DNA of 64,000 nt from the NCBI GenBank assembly GCA_005656395.1, contig SRSI01000012.1:62001-126000 (forward strand), given 5' to 3'. The notes below the pieces were generated by a model. It made no database searches. It had not been told where the DNA came from and was given only the letters and a program-made list of their open reading frames with translations. Shown one piece after another: positions 1-11,783 of the stretch. Positions within the stretch are counted from its first letter, which is position 1; every line of letters begins with the position of its first letter. The translations under genes were made by a program, and so were the position numbers. This DNA comes from Strongyloides papillosus (Eukaryota; Nematoda; Chromadorea; Rhabditida; Strongyloididae).

Positions 1-1830
1 AGTAAAAAGAAAGCTTCTAATTTTTCAAATATTTGTATATAAAAAACTTTCTAATTTTAAAATTAATTAATACTTTTCCATTGATATATATTTTATTTTC
101 AATGTTTTCTTATTTTTAATATTATTTCATGCAGAAATCTGAACTTTATATTTTTTAAAATTCTAAAGTTAATTAAGCTAGTTATCATTCATTTGATTAC
201 ATTATTTTTGAAAGAAAAATTGTTTATCATAAGAAAAGTTCATAATTTATTATTTTTATAGGGTAAAAAAACACAGTTAGGATTAATAAATGGCAATTTA
301 ATAACTTCTATAGAGATGAGGTGAAATTGAAAAGATACTGTTTTTGATAACGTTTCAAAATACATTTGATTAACGTGTTTATGTGATCTTATCACAATAT
401 TCTCATAATACAACTCCCTAAAGAAAAATTAATTTTCAATACACAGTTTTACCATACATAAATTTCAAAAAATGGTAAATTGAATCAAAAAAACATTAGG
501 AATTTTTATTTATCAAAATAGTCTATACTTTTTTATTTGTAATTAAAGGTCTATTCAAATTTTATAATAGAAAATGAAAATACTTTACCTAAATAAACCT
601 TTCGTTCAGAAATTTTATCTTATTTAATTCAAGAGTAGTAAATATGTTTATGAAATTTTTTTAATAATATTATATTAATGTAGAAAAAGTTTTATAAAAC
701 ATATTCTTGAGAAAAAAAATTAATGGTGTATATTTAATAGAAATTTTGATTATAATTAATTTAAATTGATATGTTAAATTAGATTTTTAATCTTATTCAC
801 CATTTTTTTTATTATAAGTGAGTGGATATAATGATTAATTATCAACCAAATATATGATTGAAAATGAAATATATAAATATTATTTATTAAGAAAAAACTT
901 GATAAATTGGGATTATTAAGAAAGAAAATTGTTATTTGTGTTATATTCAACTCTGTTTCATTTATTCTTTGATAGTAGTGATTATATCTGAAATAATTAA
1001 AATTTACGTGAAATATTGTAGCACTATTATAACTTTAATGGTAATAAGGAAATCTAAGAACTACAAAGAATAGTACAAACATTAAAAATTTCAAATAAAA
1101 GTCTACCCATTAATTATAATATTTATTAGTTATAGGATCGTAAAAGTTATGTTAATTTATGAAGTCATTAGCATTATTTATCAAAGATGTTACGCTACAT
1201 TTAATAATATGTTATCCAGGCAAAAATTAAGTGGTGTGTTTTTAAAAAATTAGAATACATTTACAAAAGGAGTTATCAAAAATTAATATAGCGGATGGTT
1301 CTTGGTAAATAAAATTAGAATTTATATGTCGAAGTATTGAAGTAATATCCACTTTAGAATAAATTTTTTTAATCAAAACAAAAATCATTAGAATCAATTT
1401 GCAAGATTTTTTATTTCAGTAATTTAACTGTTTCAAGAGGATAGCAAAACATTTGTATCAAATATTATTTTTTACCGATATTAGGAAAATCTTGAGATAG
1501 TTCTGTTTAATTGATAAAAAAGAGCTTATTTATCATGCGTCACAGATACTAAATAATTATGAAAACGCTACATTTTGGTAGCAATTTAATTATTAACAAT
1601 GTAAGCTTTTCAAAAATAAAACATAGCATAAATTTTAAATGTTAATACTTTTTAAGCTATTGTACATAACAAAAAAAATCCTTTATTTTAATTTGTAATT
1701 TGATGTACATTATAATTAATAGATATGTATAAGCTTTAAATTTTTAATTAAATAAGGAGAAATTGAAAATATATACAATAATAATATTTTTGTTTGCGCA
1801 GACATTATATATGATAATTAATAGAAAACA
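1..1830. other. AT-rich intergenic DNA
   Basis: No convincing coding region, RNA gene or repeat was seen. The stretch is very AT-rich, with frequent stops in all frames. Confidence 0.6.
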
Positions 1831-1831
1831 A

Positions 1832-2167
1832 TTAAATATAAATTAATCTACTAAAGCAGACAATATTTATTCTTAATCGGATAAGTATCCCTTTTAGCTT
1901 ATATTCAATGGTATTAATAATCTGAAATAAATTTTTATTTATTTTTTCTGATCTTGATCCTCTTGGAATTGGGTTACTAAGTGTTTCTTCTTCCATAATG
2001 AGCGGATTTTTATTGTTTAATCGAGTTAGCTGTGCTTTAGAAGTAATGGCACTTCCAGATATTGTACTTATTTGTAAGGGTACTTTTTTTAAAAAATAAA
2101 CTTTTCTTTTGCTCTTAGTAATTCTGTCTTGGGCTATTGGTGATTCGGCTGATTTAATGGTTGTAGA
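1832..2167 (-). pseudogene. Coding-like remnant, possibly 3' part of a retroelement
   Basis: A minus-strand frame stays open for about 111 codons between stops at 2168-2170 and 1832-1834. It has no useful ATG near its 5' end; the first internal ATG leaves only about 54 codons. The translation is hydrophilic, rich in Ser, Thr, Lys and Arg, with no motif I recognise. Base composition is less AT-biased than the flanks. Upstream in the same frame there are further coding-looking residues interrupted by stops. It lies about 0.8 kb downstream of the gag-like zinc knuckles on the same strand, so it may be the decayed 3' part of the same element. That link is an inference; it could also be an exon of an unrelated broken gene. 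Confidence 0.3.
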
Positions 2168-2973
2168 TTATATGGGAGTAGATAATCTTAATCATACTTC
2201 TATTGTTATAGTTGATTCATTTAATTCTTCACATCTCCATTGCTTCAGTGAAGTAAAAAAGATAGTAAAATAAAATTTAATTTAAAAGAGTTGAAATTTA
2301 ACAGGATTTCGAAAAAACAAAAGTAGTATACTTATATCTTAAATTCGTTTTATGAATTTTTTCTATTATGTTTTATTTCTTAAGCATTCATTAGCCTGAT
2401 CAATACAATATAAAAATCTGTTTCATAAAATTACATTAACTTTGTTTTGATATTTAATAGTCTTTACAAAATATTACTTTAATTTTGTTTTAATTTTTCA
2501 TAATTTTTACAGGTTGTCATGTGATGATAATCAGAATCTTCAGCATCCTGATTATCATATACGGCTTTATTAATTTTACTGAGTATAAAAAAACAATAAA
2601 TTTATTTGGTCCTGTTTGTCGCCCACTTGTTTGAACTAGTGTAAGGAAAACTACACAATTTAAATCAAAAATATTTATTATCACAATATCTCTTATTATA
2701 AATGCAATAAATGATGATATTCATTAATTGTCACATATATAATATTCATTCTTCTTATTGTATTTAATTCTAAAAACATAATTGACTATAGTAGTTTTTT
2801 CTGATTCTATTCTAATTTATTCATACTTTTCTTCGTGAACAGCCAAAAGTCTTTCCTTAGTTTTCTTATACAATAGCAATCAGTGACATGACAGCTGTAA
2901 CAAATATTAATGCAAGAAATTCCTTAGACGGGTCTTAATTTGAATTTCCAATTAAATTTTGTCTTCTACCATA

Positions 2974-3390
2974 GCAGAATTGAATGAGGTGTCCTCTTTT
3001 TCTACAAAATTGGCATTTTACCGGTGGTTGTCTGCATCTTCTTCTAATATGTCCACTTTTTCCGCAATTATAACATACTGGATTGTGTTTTTTTTATTGA
3101 AATCAACAGAACTAGGTAAAGAATGTTTCAATGTTTCTTTACTTTCTCTCTATCTTCTTTTTTTTCTTTCAGCCCACTCTTTCTCATAATATTCAGCAGT
3201 TTCCATTACAATTTCTAAACTTTTTTCGTTTCTCTTAAATATAGGCATTATATCTACCAATTCGTTCTTTAGACTAGCAATATAATTTCCAACAATTTCC
3301 GTTCTCAAGAAGTTAGCTTCATCTGATCTATTATTTGTCATTCTGTAAAGTTTATTCATGAAATCCGGATAGAGTTCAATTAATCTTTAG
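2974..3390 (-). pseudogene. Gag-like fragment with two CCHC zinc knuckles, broken by stops
   Basis: Minus-strand codons from 3075 to 2974 encode two successive CCHC zinc knuckles, CYNCGKSGHIRRRC and CQFCRKRGHLIQFC, each of the form C-X2-C-X4-H-X4-C. This is the nucleocapsid signature of retroelement Gag proteins. An upstream open segment (ATG at 3357-3359, ending in a TAG at 3148-3150) lies in the same frame and is charged and helical, as expected for the region before the knuckles. Between the two parts there are four in-frame stops, so the copy is dead. The open frame also extends a few codons upstream of that ATG before another stop. No long terminal repeats were identified, so the family (Ty3-like, BEL-like or other) is not settled. 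Confidence 0.65.
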
Positions 3391-3616
3391 TGAAATATTT
3401 AGTTTATATTTTATTTTTATTTGTGGAATATTGTAGATTGTTACATTGTTTTTCATCTTAGCTATTGTGAATCAAGCGTAAAGCTTGATATTTTAGTTTT
3501 TCATCATCTAAATGTAACGATTTTTAGGGTATAAAAACCCACAAAATTTTTATATTGTAATCAATTTATTTTTTCTTTTCTCCACATCGTGTTGTCTAAT
3601 AAAATATTATTCTAAC

Positions 3617-4042
3617 CTATCTTGACGTTCCAATTAGAGAGTAGGGCTCCAGAACATACATTTTTTCTCTTTGACGATATCTCCTATTGTAGCCACGAAC
3701 AGGTTCATCGTCCTTTTGTTTCCAGTCATCCATACAATGTAAATCGAAGTTATTTCTAAGACGAAGTTCATACGCATCTTTTACTATTCTGATAAGAAAG
3801 GTAAATCGACATTTTGAAATTACAGCTCTCCATTTTATGAAACAACAATAGAGATTATTCCCGACTGGATGATACAAAAGAGTATCAAAGTGATTTTTTA
3901 ATTCTTCTCTGATAGCTTCTCTTTCCTCAACATCTAGATAAACAGATTTTATTACTTTAATGTTAGTTCTAAAGAATGATAAAGGCTTAGTTCCATTGGG
4001 TCCACAATTTTCTTCATCAAGTTTCTCCATAGTAGAATACAA
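3617..4042 (-). pseudogene. Probable upstream part of the same gag-like element (141 codons)
   Basis: A 141-codon minus-strand ORF with an ATG start lies 0.26 kb upstream of the zinc-knuckle fragment on the same strand. Near its C-terminus it has the segment DDWKQKDDEPVRGYNRRYRQ. This resembles the QxxxEsvxeYxxrF motif of retrotransposon Gag capsid domains, where a Gln-rich stretch is followed by a conserved Tyr and basic residues. No signal peptide or membrane segment is seen. I infer it is the capsid-region part of a decayed gag gene. It could be an unrelated orphan ORF, because the match is to a short motif only. Farther upstream, around 4760-4840, a short minus-strand coding-like segment may be an even older piece. 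Confidence 0.45.
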
Positions 4043-6062
4043 TAGTTTAAATTATAATAACAGCATTAACATACAATAATCAACGACAGTAAAATGCTAT
4101 TCTGACAAAAATTGTACTCAGCACTAGGTTTTTTTTGTTTTATATCTTTATCTATTTCTTAAGGATGTGTTGATTTTATTATTTAAAATATCTAAATAGA
4201 TTTTTTTAACAAAGGCCATTGTGATTAGCATTGCCATTTACAATTTTTATGTGATACTGTTTTGAAATTTCCTGTTTTTTTTCTTTTTCTACTATTTTTG
4301 ATCAGTTAATCACTGTTGGAGATATTTTGTATGTTTTTTAATGATTTTTAATAGCTTATACTTTTTGTTTATAATATTTTATATTTCACTTATTTCTGTT
4401 AGAATTTTTGTTTTTCTTGCTCACAAATGCCTATCGTAACTTTTTGTATCTTCAAAAACATCATTTTAATACATGCATTTAAGAAATAACCTTTATTTAA
4501 ATTTGTACTTTTTGTTTTTAAAGCCTCTTTAATCTGTTTACGATTTTCTAAATAATTCATCAAAATATTTTAAATCAAATTGTTGTATGATATTTTTATT
4601 TCCCTATGCATAATCTTGGTTAAATTAACTTTTTTTTCCACATAATCAGTAGATTCTAAAGAATCCCTCAGATGAAAGAATTTGGCATATGCCTTCTAAG
4701 ATAATAATTTTCTCTCATCACATTGAAAATAAACCTATATAACACCTTAATTTATTTGCTCATCAGTATCTAGTTCTTCTACTCTAATTGTGAAGTACTC
4801 TTGTGATCCTACACCTCGTCGTTCCTACCATCATAAATTTCTTTATCTTATAAGTTATAGAATCGATGGCTTATTTAATCCCCTCAGTTTTGGTTTATAT
4901 TTTTCCCACTATTAGCTTTAAACTAGTGGATATATCCTGATATTTTTGTTTTCATTACCTACAAAAGTTTTTCTCATTAGTTTTATTCAATCCTATTTAT
5001 AAAGGTTGTTTTCACTTATCCTATTCATTGTTACTATTATTCTTATGGAATTTTCTTAAAAGTAACTTTAGATTCTCTCGGATACCTATTGTAAAATATA
5101 TTTATTCTTGGTGAAATCTCGTTGTAACGGTGGGTCTTAGAATTCAAAAATACGGAAGAAAGAAATCTCAATCTTCCCTTAAAAACATGAGTTGATTATA
5201 TATGTCTAATCTTAACCGTGGGTTGGATTTAGATAAGTTTATGTATTGTTCATCGAATTCTTATTTATAAAGTTCATGTAGCATTTATATTACTGTTATT
5301 CTTTTTTATTAAAAACTTTATCACTGCAGGTAAAAATATAGAAGATATTTTTTAAAATATGATCTATTTTAAGGGAAACATGAAGCATCTTTTTATTTAG
5401 TGTACATAAAATGAAACATTTGATTTTTTTGATCCGTTCCCAAAAGAAAAAGTCTAATGACAATTTTTAAAAGGCATTGAACAATTTTCTATGAATAAAG
5501 AAAGCTGTAAGAAATAATTAATTTATTTTGACAAATTTTAATCACATAATTTCATCTCATAATTGTTATAAGGTATTAATAATATACATATTGAAGCTAT
5601 TCAATTTGAAAGAAAGTTTTAATAGATTAACAATTACAACCTTTAAAATCTGTATAAAAAATAAGATTCTACAAAAGTTAGATCTTGAATAATATTCTCA
5701 CCAATTAATTATTCTTTTTTAATTGTGTATCCAAAAATTTAGCACATTCTTGCAATATTAAAAAGTTTTTTTTACCACTAATTCATTAAGCATATATTTT
5801 TTAAAGGAACCTTTTTGAAGTTAAAAAAACATACTGAAAAAAGAAATAATACTTGATGTTTTGAAAGTTGCACACTTTAAAGTTAGGAATTATTCATTTC
5901 ATCAAATATTATGGATATAATCTAATTTAAAATTTTTAGAATAATGTTTCAATCATCAAAAACCACGTAATTGTTGTCTTAATTTGTTAAAGTTTTATCA
6001 TTAATCAATATTAATAAAAAAAATACTTATGGTAGGATAAATAAAGGTAACATAATTGAAGG
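4043..6062. other. Intergenic DNA, possibly holding decayed retroelement sequence
   Basis: No intact gene. A short coding-looking minus-strand stretch of about 24 codons lies near 4760-4840, and slightly less AT-rich DNA runs from about 5090 to 5260. Neither supports a gene call. No terminal repeats were found by eye. Confidence 0.45.
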
Positions 6063-7057
6063 TCATTTAAAAAATGACCCTACAGGAAATATTTTTCTAA
6101 ATATAATTTTTGACAATGTATCCTTAATTTGACTACATATAAATAAAGTTATATTCTATATTTTACTTACCGTAGAAATAGTAAATTCATAATACAATCC
6201 TTTCCAGAGAACATCAAAAAGACGTAATTAATAGATGTATAAAGAAACAAATTGTCAGGAAATAATAAAACACCATATTCCCATAAAACTTCAAGGATAA
6301 TAAAAAAAATTAAATTTACAAGAATTCTAAACATAAGGAAAATTTCATAATCATTTATCTTTCTCATATTAGCAACAAACACATACTTATCAAGGAAAAG
6401 TTTTATCAGTACAACAAAAAGAAGTGCTATACTACATATATTTGCTACAATTAATAATCTATTTTCTATAAAAGCAATTATATTTGTAGCGTGTGTTGAG
6501 TAATCCCAAAAACAATATGGGACATTGAAACGTATTGCCAATTCCTCTTGATTGTAATAGATAAGTAAAAATATATCAATACCAATTAAACTTCCCAATG
6601 TAATTATTGAAAATACTACAACAAAACTATTATGAAATTCACTTATTCTAAAAAAAATAATAAATCTATTTGTAGTTAATATTAATCCAAAAAATATTGA
6701 GGCATTATAAAGAAAATTTAGTAATGATCCAATGAAAATCTCAAAATGGTAATTTATTTTAAACTCAAATATGTACATTAAAGATGAAAATAGATGAATA
6801 AGTTGTTGAACAAAATAAACGAATCCTTCCATTATTATAATAATGTAAGCACTGTTTTTCCTAACGAATTCAGTTTTTACATATAATATCTAATAAAAAA
6901 CAATATTAAAGAGATTTTTTAATTATTAACAATAACTTACTAATGTAGTTGTAATTTGAATTACTAAAAGTATAACGCATGTTACTAACGACAGCCATCC
7001 AACAATAATGACTCCTTTATATCGAATATTGTTATCGTTTTCATTAGAGTCCACCAT
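6063..7057 (-). CDS. Serpentine seven-helix receptor (SRX/SRT-like chemoreceptor)
   Basis: Three exons join in frame: 7057-6941, 6889-6171 and 6132-6063, with donors GTAAGT at 6940 and 6170 and introns of 51 and 38 bases. The product is 301 residues with about seven hydrophobic helices, the usual length for worm serpentine receptors. The third helix ends with LTTNRFIIFF, close to the lNRf motif at the helix-3 boundary of SRX/SRT families. A basic tail, FLRQIKDTLSKIIFRK, follows helix seven. These families are nematode-specific GPCRs mostly expressed in chemosensory neurons; the ligand cannot be told from sequence. An alternative acceptor in the last intron would shorten the tail by 13 residues. 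I am sure it is a polytopic receptor of this kind, less sure of the subfamily. Confidence 0.7.
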
Positions 7058-7347
7058 TTTATGTGGTAGTTTTTAATATGTTTTTTATTTTACTAAGAAA
7101 CCTTTATATATACAAGAAAATAATCTAATAGAATATTTAATAAAGTCTAACAAAAAACATTAATTTTATGTATGTATTTAAAAAATATTTATCCGTTTAA
7201 AGCTACTGTATTAAGAAATTAAATACTTTGTACTAATAATTATATAAAAAATTTAATAATTAATTAATAAATTTTGTCGTATGTGTTTATTATTTCAATC
7301 AATTTTAAATGATTCTAGAACATTATAAAACATAACTACATTTTAAG
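7058..7347. other. Short intergenic gap
   Basis: This holds the 5' flank of the serpentine receptor gene and the 3' flank of the adenylate kinase gene, both on the minus strand. Nothing else was recognised. Confidence 0.5.
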
Positions 7348-8100
7348 CTATGATAATATTTTATCAAGGTGAGAGGAAACTTTTGAAAAAATCTCATCGA
7401 CACTTCCTTCGGCATTTATTTTGTGTAATTTCCCTTTTTTCTCATAATATTCAACTACTGGAGCAGTGGATTTGTTAAAAGTTTCAATTCTTTTCTTAAT
7501 TGTTTCTTCATTGTCATCGGCTCTTCCTGATGTTAACGCTCTTCCAAGGAGTCTTTTAACAAGACTTGCCTCAGAAACTTCAAAATAGATGACTGTTTTG
7601 GCTTCTTGAATTTCTGATTCAAATGTTGAACCTTGAATTACTTCTCTTGGATATCCATCAATTAAAAATCCTTTGGATCCCTTCTGAATACATTGAAGGA
7701 TTCTTTCTTTAATAAGATCAAGAACAACTTCCATTGGTACTAATTGTCCAAGCTCCATAATTTTAAGGAGTTCTGCGGCACGTTCACTTCCAGATTTTAA
7801 CTCTTCACGCAATAAATCTCCAGAACTAATATGGGTAAATCCATATTTTGCAACAATCTTATCACATTGTGTTCCTTTACCTAAAATTTATCTATCAAAA
7901 AGTATAATAATCAGATTATCATACCTGATCCAGGTCCACCAACAATGAAAATAATTGGAACATTAGCTTTTTTCAAAGCTGAAAGATCAATATTCTTTCT
8001 AGTTGGAGCCTGAAAAAAATAAGAGTTATTAAAAAACAATACATAATAAATTAATGAGGTAGAAAGTTTGATATAGAGAAAAACAATATTAACTTACCAT
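7348..8100 (-). CDS. ak-1: Adenylate kinase 1 (cytosolic AMP kinase)
   Basis: Exons 8100-8098 (the initiator ATG alone), 8009-7925 and 7880-7348 give 206 residues, close to animal AK1 (about 194). The enzyme catalyses ATP + AMP to 2 ADP in the cytosol. Visible motifs: P-loop GGPGSGKGT at residues 25-33, the AMP-site segment HISSGDLLREE around 46-56, FLIDGYPRE at 101-109, and the short lid with SGRADDNEETIKKR at 147-160. The short lid and the YPRE and NAEGSVD segments favour AK1 over UMP-CMP kinase. The first intron splits directly after the ATG (donor ATG|GTAAGT); the second interrupts the P-loop glycine codon. The gene symbol follows animal family naming and is not an assigned locus name. 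Confidence 0.93.
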
Positions 8101-9481
8101 TTTTTTAGAATTAGTTTTTTTTTTGAACAACAGCAGATGTAAAATTAAAATTTGTAGTAATTTGGTTAAGATTAAACTAAAATAAAAGTTTTAATATTTT
8201 TTATAATTAAAAGAATTATTTTAAACATTGCACGTTTACAATTAAAATAATGTTTAGTATTTTAAAGAATAGAGAAGAGTATGTTAAACTAATAGTTATA
8301 GAGGTAAAAGAGATAACGAGGTAGTGATAAAGATTAATGTATTTTATATATCTTTTAAAATAAATGAAAAATTTTTCTTTTCACTTAAATTTATTTGTAT
8401 TACTGAAAAAAACTTCTAAACTTGATTTAAGTTTCATAATAAAAAATGAGACGTTTAATGGATATAAAATATTTTGTAAAATTGATTTTAAATAGATATA
8501 CTACATTTTTAAGTTTGTTGTGTTGGTAAGGATAAAAGAGTACTAGAGGGTTTAAAAATGATAAGAAAACACATTTTTCCAATTTTTTAATTGAATATGT
8601 AAACATATAAAAACATAAGGTTAATATAATGTCATAAAAAATATTTCTATGTTTTTATGTATAAATTCATACTAAAATATTAGCATATATCATATTTAAG
8701 TAGTTTATTAATATTAAAAATCAAATGAGGGGGGTATTTATGTATTATCAATAATTTATAAATATAGTCTGTATATTTTTAACTTTAGTAAAAACATTAT
8801 TATTTATTCATTCAATATCAACATATGTTAAATAAAAAACAACTTTTTTTAGATTGAACTAAAAATATGTAAGGTCAAAGTTTTATAAAAATATTATTTT
8901 TGCAGTATAAAAAAATTAATCAACATATCATTAATGACAAAATTTTCAAGTTTTATCAGTAATATGCCTGTTTATAATACTCGTTTATCACATCAAATTA
9001 ATATAAAATGATTTAAATTACGCATTATCCTATTGAATTTCAATGCCTCACTTGGTGGTGTAATTTTTCTACCTCACTACTTTTTTATATTCTTTTAATT
9101 CTTGGTAGTTGGGTTGTTTATTAAATTTTATATATTTAATTCAAAATGATTCACACTATTGTAATATTTTAATAACTTTTACGGTATGAATATTTATACC
9201 AACAAGATTTAACTTTTCTGAATGTAATTTTATTCAAAAATAACTTCACTCCTTATTATAATAACATAGTAGAAAGTTGAAAATTTCATCGAATTATCAT
9301 TGAAAGAATATCTTTTAAAATTTCGGAAAAATCAATAGAAGTAAATTTATATCTTTTCTTTCAATTAAAAATATCACTTTACATAAAAAAATTATAAAAA
9401 TTATTGTTTACTTTTTAATATTATTCACTCTATAGAGGTATATTCATTGATTTTTATGTTATTTTTTTGTTATTCATATTT
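8101..9481. other. Intergenic DNA, no features seen
   Basis: AT-rich DNA upstream of adenylate kinase and downstream of the two-helix membrane protein gene. No coding region or RNA gene was recognised. Confidence 0.5.
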
Positions 9482-10113
9482 TTATAGATCAGTCAAATTT
9501 TTCGTATTTTTTACCTCAAATTCTGTTTCAAAAGAGTTTATTTGAGTTGATTCTGTAATATCATCATTACAACTTCTTTTTCCACTACTTTTACGAATCC
9601 TTTGTGGCACATTTATTGTTTGCAATGTCAATGTATCTGGCGAGGTACACCTTATCTGAGTTTTAGAACTCCTCTGACTATTTTTACATTGATAGGTTGG
9701 TATTAAACACTCTTCAATAATTAATTCAATGGTATCCTAAGAAAAATAATTATTTTTGCATAATGAAATTATAATAGGTATCGACTTACTTTGCACCCTA
9801 AGAACATTAAACTTCCACCTATGATAATTGAGAGGAGGCGTAATTTTACGTCATCAAAAACTCCAAAAAGATTTTCATACGCAAGAAGGAAACCTGTTGC
9901 AAAGAATAACAGTTTAACAATAACCAATTTAGATTCACCCTCCTCAACATTACAATTTCTATGACAATATTTTCTGGCTCTACTTGACATTACTTTTTTG
10001 TTTCCTATATCCTTTGTGTTATTTATTAAAATATATGTGAATTGTGAATTAATTAAAAACAGGGAAGGATGTCTTAAAGTATCTTTCAAAAAGTGAAGAG
10101 ATATTAATACCAT
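9482..10113 (-). CDS. Uncharacterised protein with two membrane helices and a polar tail
   Basis: Exon 1 runs 10113-9790 and ends with a GTAAGT donor. Exon 2 runs 9736-9482 after a TTTTTCTTAG acceptor; the join is in phase 0. The product is 192 residues from the ATG at 10113, or 151 from an internal ATG at 9990, which I find equally plausible because the extra N-terminus looks unlike the rest. From the internal start there is a Cys- and Arg-containing head, two hydrophobic helices (the LVIVKLLFFATGFLLAYEN and LRLLSIIIGGSLMFLG segments), then a hydrophilic Ser/Thr-rich tail of about 85 residues. I do not recognise a family. It starts 214 to 338 bases from the divergent kinase gene at 10328, so the two may share a promoter region. 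Confidence 0.55.
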
Positions 10114-10327
10114 AATAATTTCCTTCTTCTTTTATTAATACTTGAAATTTGTAAATTACCAGGAAATTAAATTTTACAAATAAAATGAATTCTAATTTAA
10201 TTAACATTCAAATTAGGATTAAATATTAATGATAAAAAGCCAATTTTAATTTAAATAATCCTTGTTATCATATTCATATCATTATCCAAAAATATAAATA
10301 TTACACAATACTTTTTTGTTTTAAAAA

Positions 10328-11607
10328 ATGGCGTCAAATGAAGTAGCCGGAAAAAAAAATTCACGCAATAGTAATTCACCGACATCACCAATATCCTTCG
10401 AATGTTTCAATCTCAATGTTGACAAAACAGAGAACGTCAAAATTCAGGATATGCACCTCATTTCATATGGTGTTTTTTCTAATGTCTATTATGGAAAAAT
10501 CGTGTCACCAATTGTGAAACAAGTTGCTATTAAAAATACATGGGTTGATAAAGATTCCTTCTACGAGAGGGAATCCAATGAAATTGATACAATCAAAGAA
10601 TTGAAAATATTGAGTTTACTTAGAAAAGGAAATCATAAAAATTTAATAATGCTCTTATATTTTTTCCGTAACACTCCAAAATATGGTAATAAAAAGTGTA
10701 TTTCAATGATTTTCGAGTATATGCCATTTAATTTACATCAAGTTATTGCAAAATCAGATAATGGTTTGTCTGTTTTTGACGTTAAAATGTATACATGGCA
10801 ATTATTTAGAGCTCAATCACATATGGAACAACTTTGTGTTGCTCATAGAGACATCAAACCTCAAAATATTTTAGTTGATCCAGAGAGTGGTTTATTAAAA
10901 GTTGGTGATTTTGGGAGTGCTAAGTTAATGGAGAAGGGATGTAAAAGTGTTAGTTATAATGTTACACGATATTATCGTCCCCCAGAATTATTACTTGATT
11001 CACAAAAATATAGTCCACGAATTGGTAGGTTTTTCGTTGATGACGTTGGAATATTTAATATACTTTTAATGTAACTTTAGACGTTTGGAGTTGCGGATGT
11101 GTGGTGGGAGAAATGATGAGAGGAAATATATTATTTAAAGGTAGAAGTACTAGAGACCAATTAAGATTAATTTATGAATGCTTAGGAAATCCAACAGATG
11201 AAGAGATAGAGAGTATGAAAATTAATAAAAATGAAAAGGAAGTTCTAGATACTACGAAAGGTTTATTAGAAGCAATATGTTTAGGAAATCTAAAAAAACA
11301 AGAAAATGTCAATCCATATAGACATCTTTTTTCCCGCAGTACAAATAGAGAACTAATTAGATTATTAAAAAAGATTTTAGTTTACAATCCTGAAAAGCGA
11401 TTATCAGGTGTAAAATTACTGAAAAATAAAATATTTAATGAACTTTTTGAGGAAGGTGCAAAAAGAAATGGTAAACCTTTTACTTTATTAACGAAAACTG
11501 ATCTTGAGGATGCCAGTGAAATGGATATTAAATGTCTTCAAAGAACTGTTGAATCAGCAACAATCTCGCTTAAGTTAAATACAACAGGTGTAAACGTTGA
11601 AAATTAG
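10328..11607 (+). CDS. GSK3-like CMGC protein kinase
   Basis: Exons 10328-11024 and 11081-11607 (intron 56 bases) give 407 residues. Kinase landmarks: glycine loop ISYGVFSNVYYG near 45-56, Lys69 in VAIK, Glu91 of helix C, HRDIKPQN at 173-180, DFG at 194-196, and the activation-loop SYNVTRYYRPPE with Tyr210 at the position autophosphorylated in GSK3. IDVWSCGCVVGEM at the splice join and the C-lobe match GSK3 best. It is shorter and more diverged than true GSK3: RPPE replaces RAPE, and the conserved QLVRGE stretch is absent. Nematodes carry expanded GSK3-like paralogs, often in the germline or male; that role here is inferred. A polyadenylation-type AATAAA lies at 11634. The gene converges on the amidase gene. 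Confidence 0.85.
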
Positions 11608-11783
11608 TAGTTTTAATTATCATATATTTAATGAATAAAAACAAACAAAATATTAATCCATTACGATAGTTTTAAGTCATTTCTGTAAACAGCAAATAAA
11701 AGTAATAAAAAAAGTTGTTTTTTATTTTCATTATAGTTAAAATAATAAATTTCTTCAAGTGAAGTAAAAATTTTATTTCATAA

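Noticed and set aside
2959..3189. Plus-strand 76-codon open frame
   Set aside because: The minus strand here encodes two clear zinc knuckles; the plus frame begins with TTG and has no features.
5090..5260. GC-richer patch considered as a tRNA
   Set aside because: No T-loop GGTTC-type word or cloverleaf could be built.
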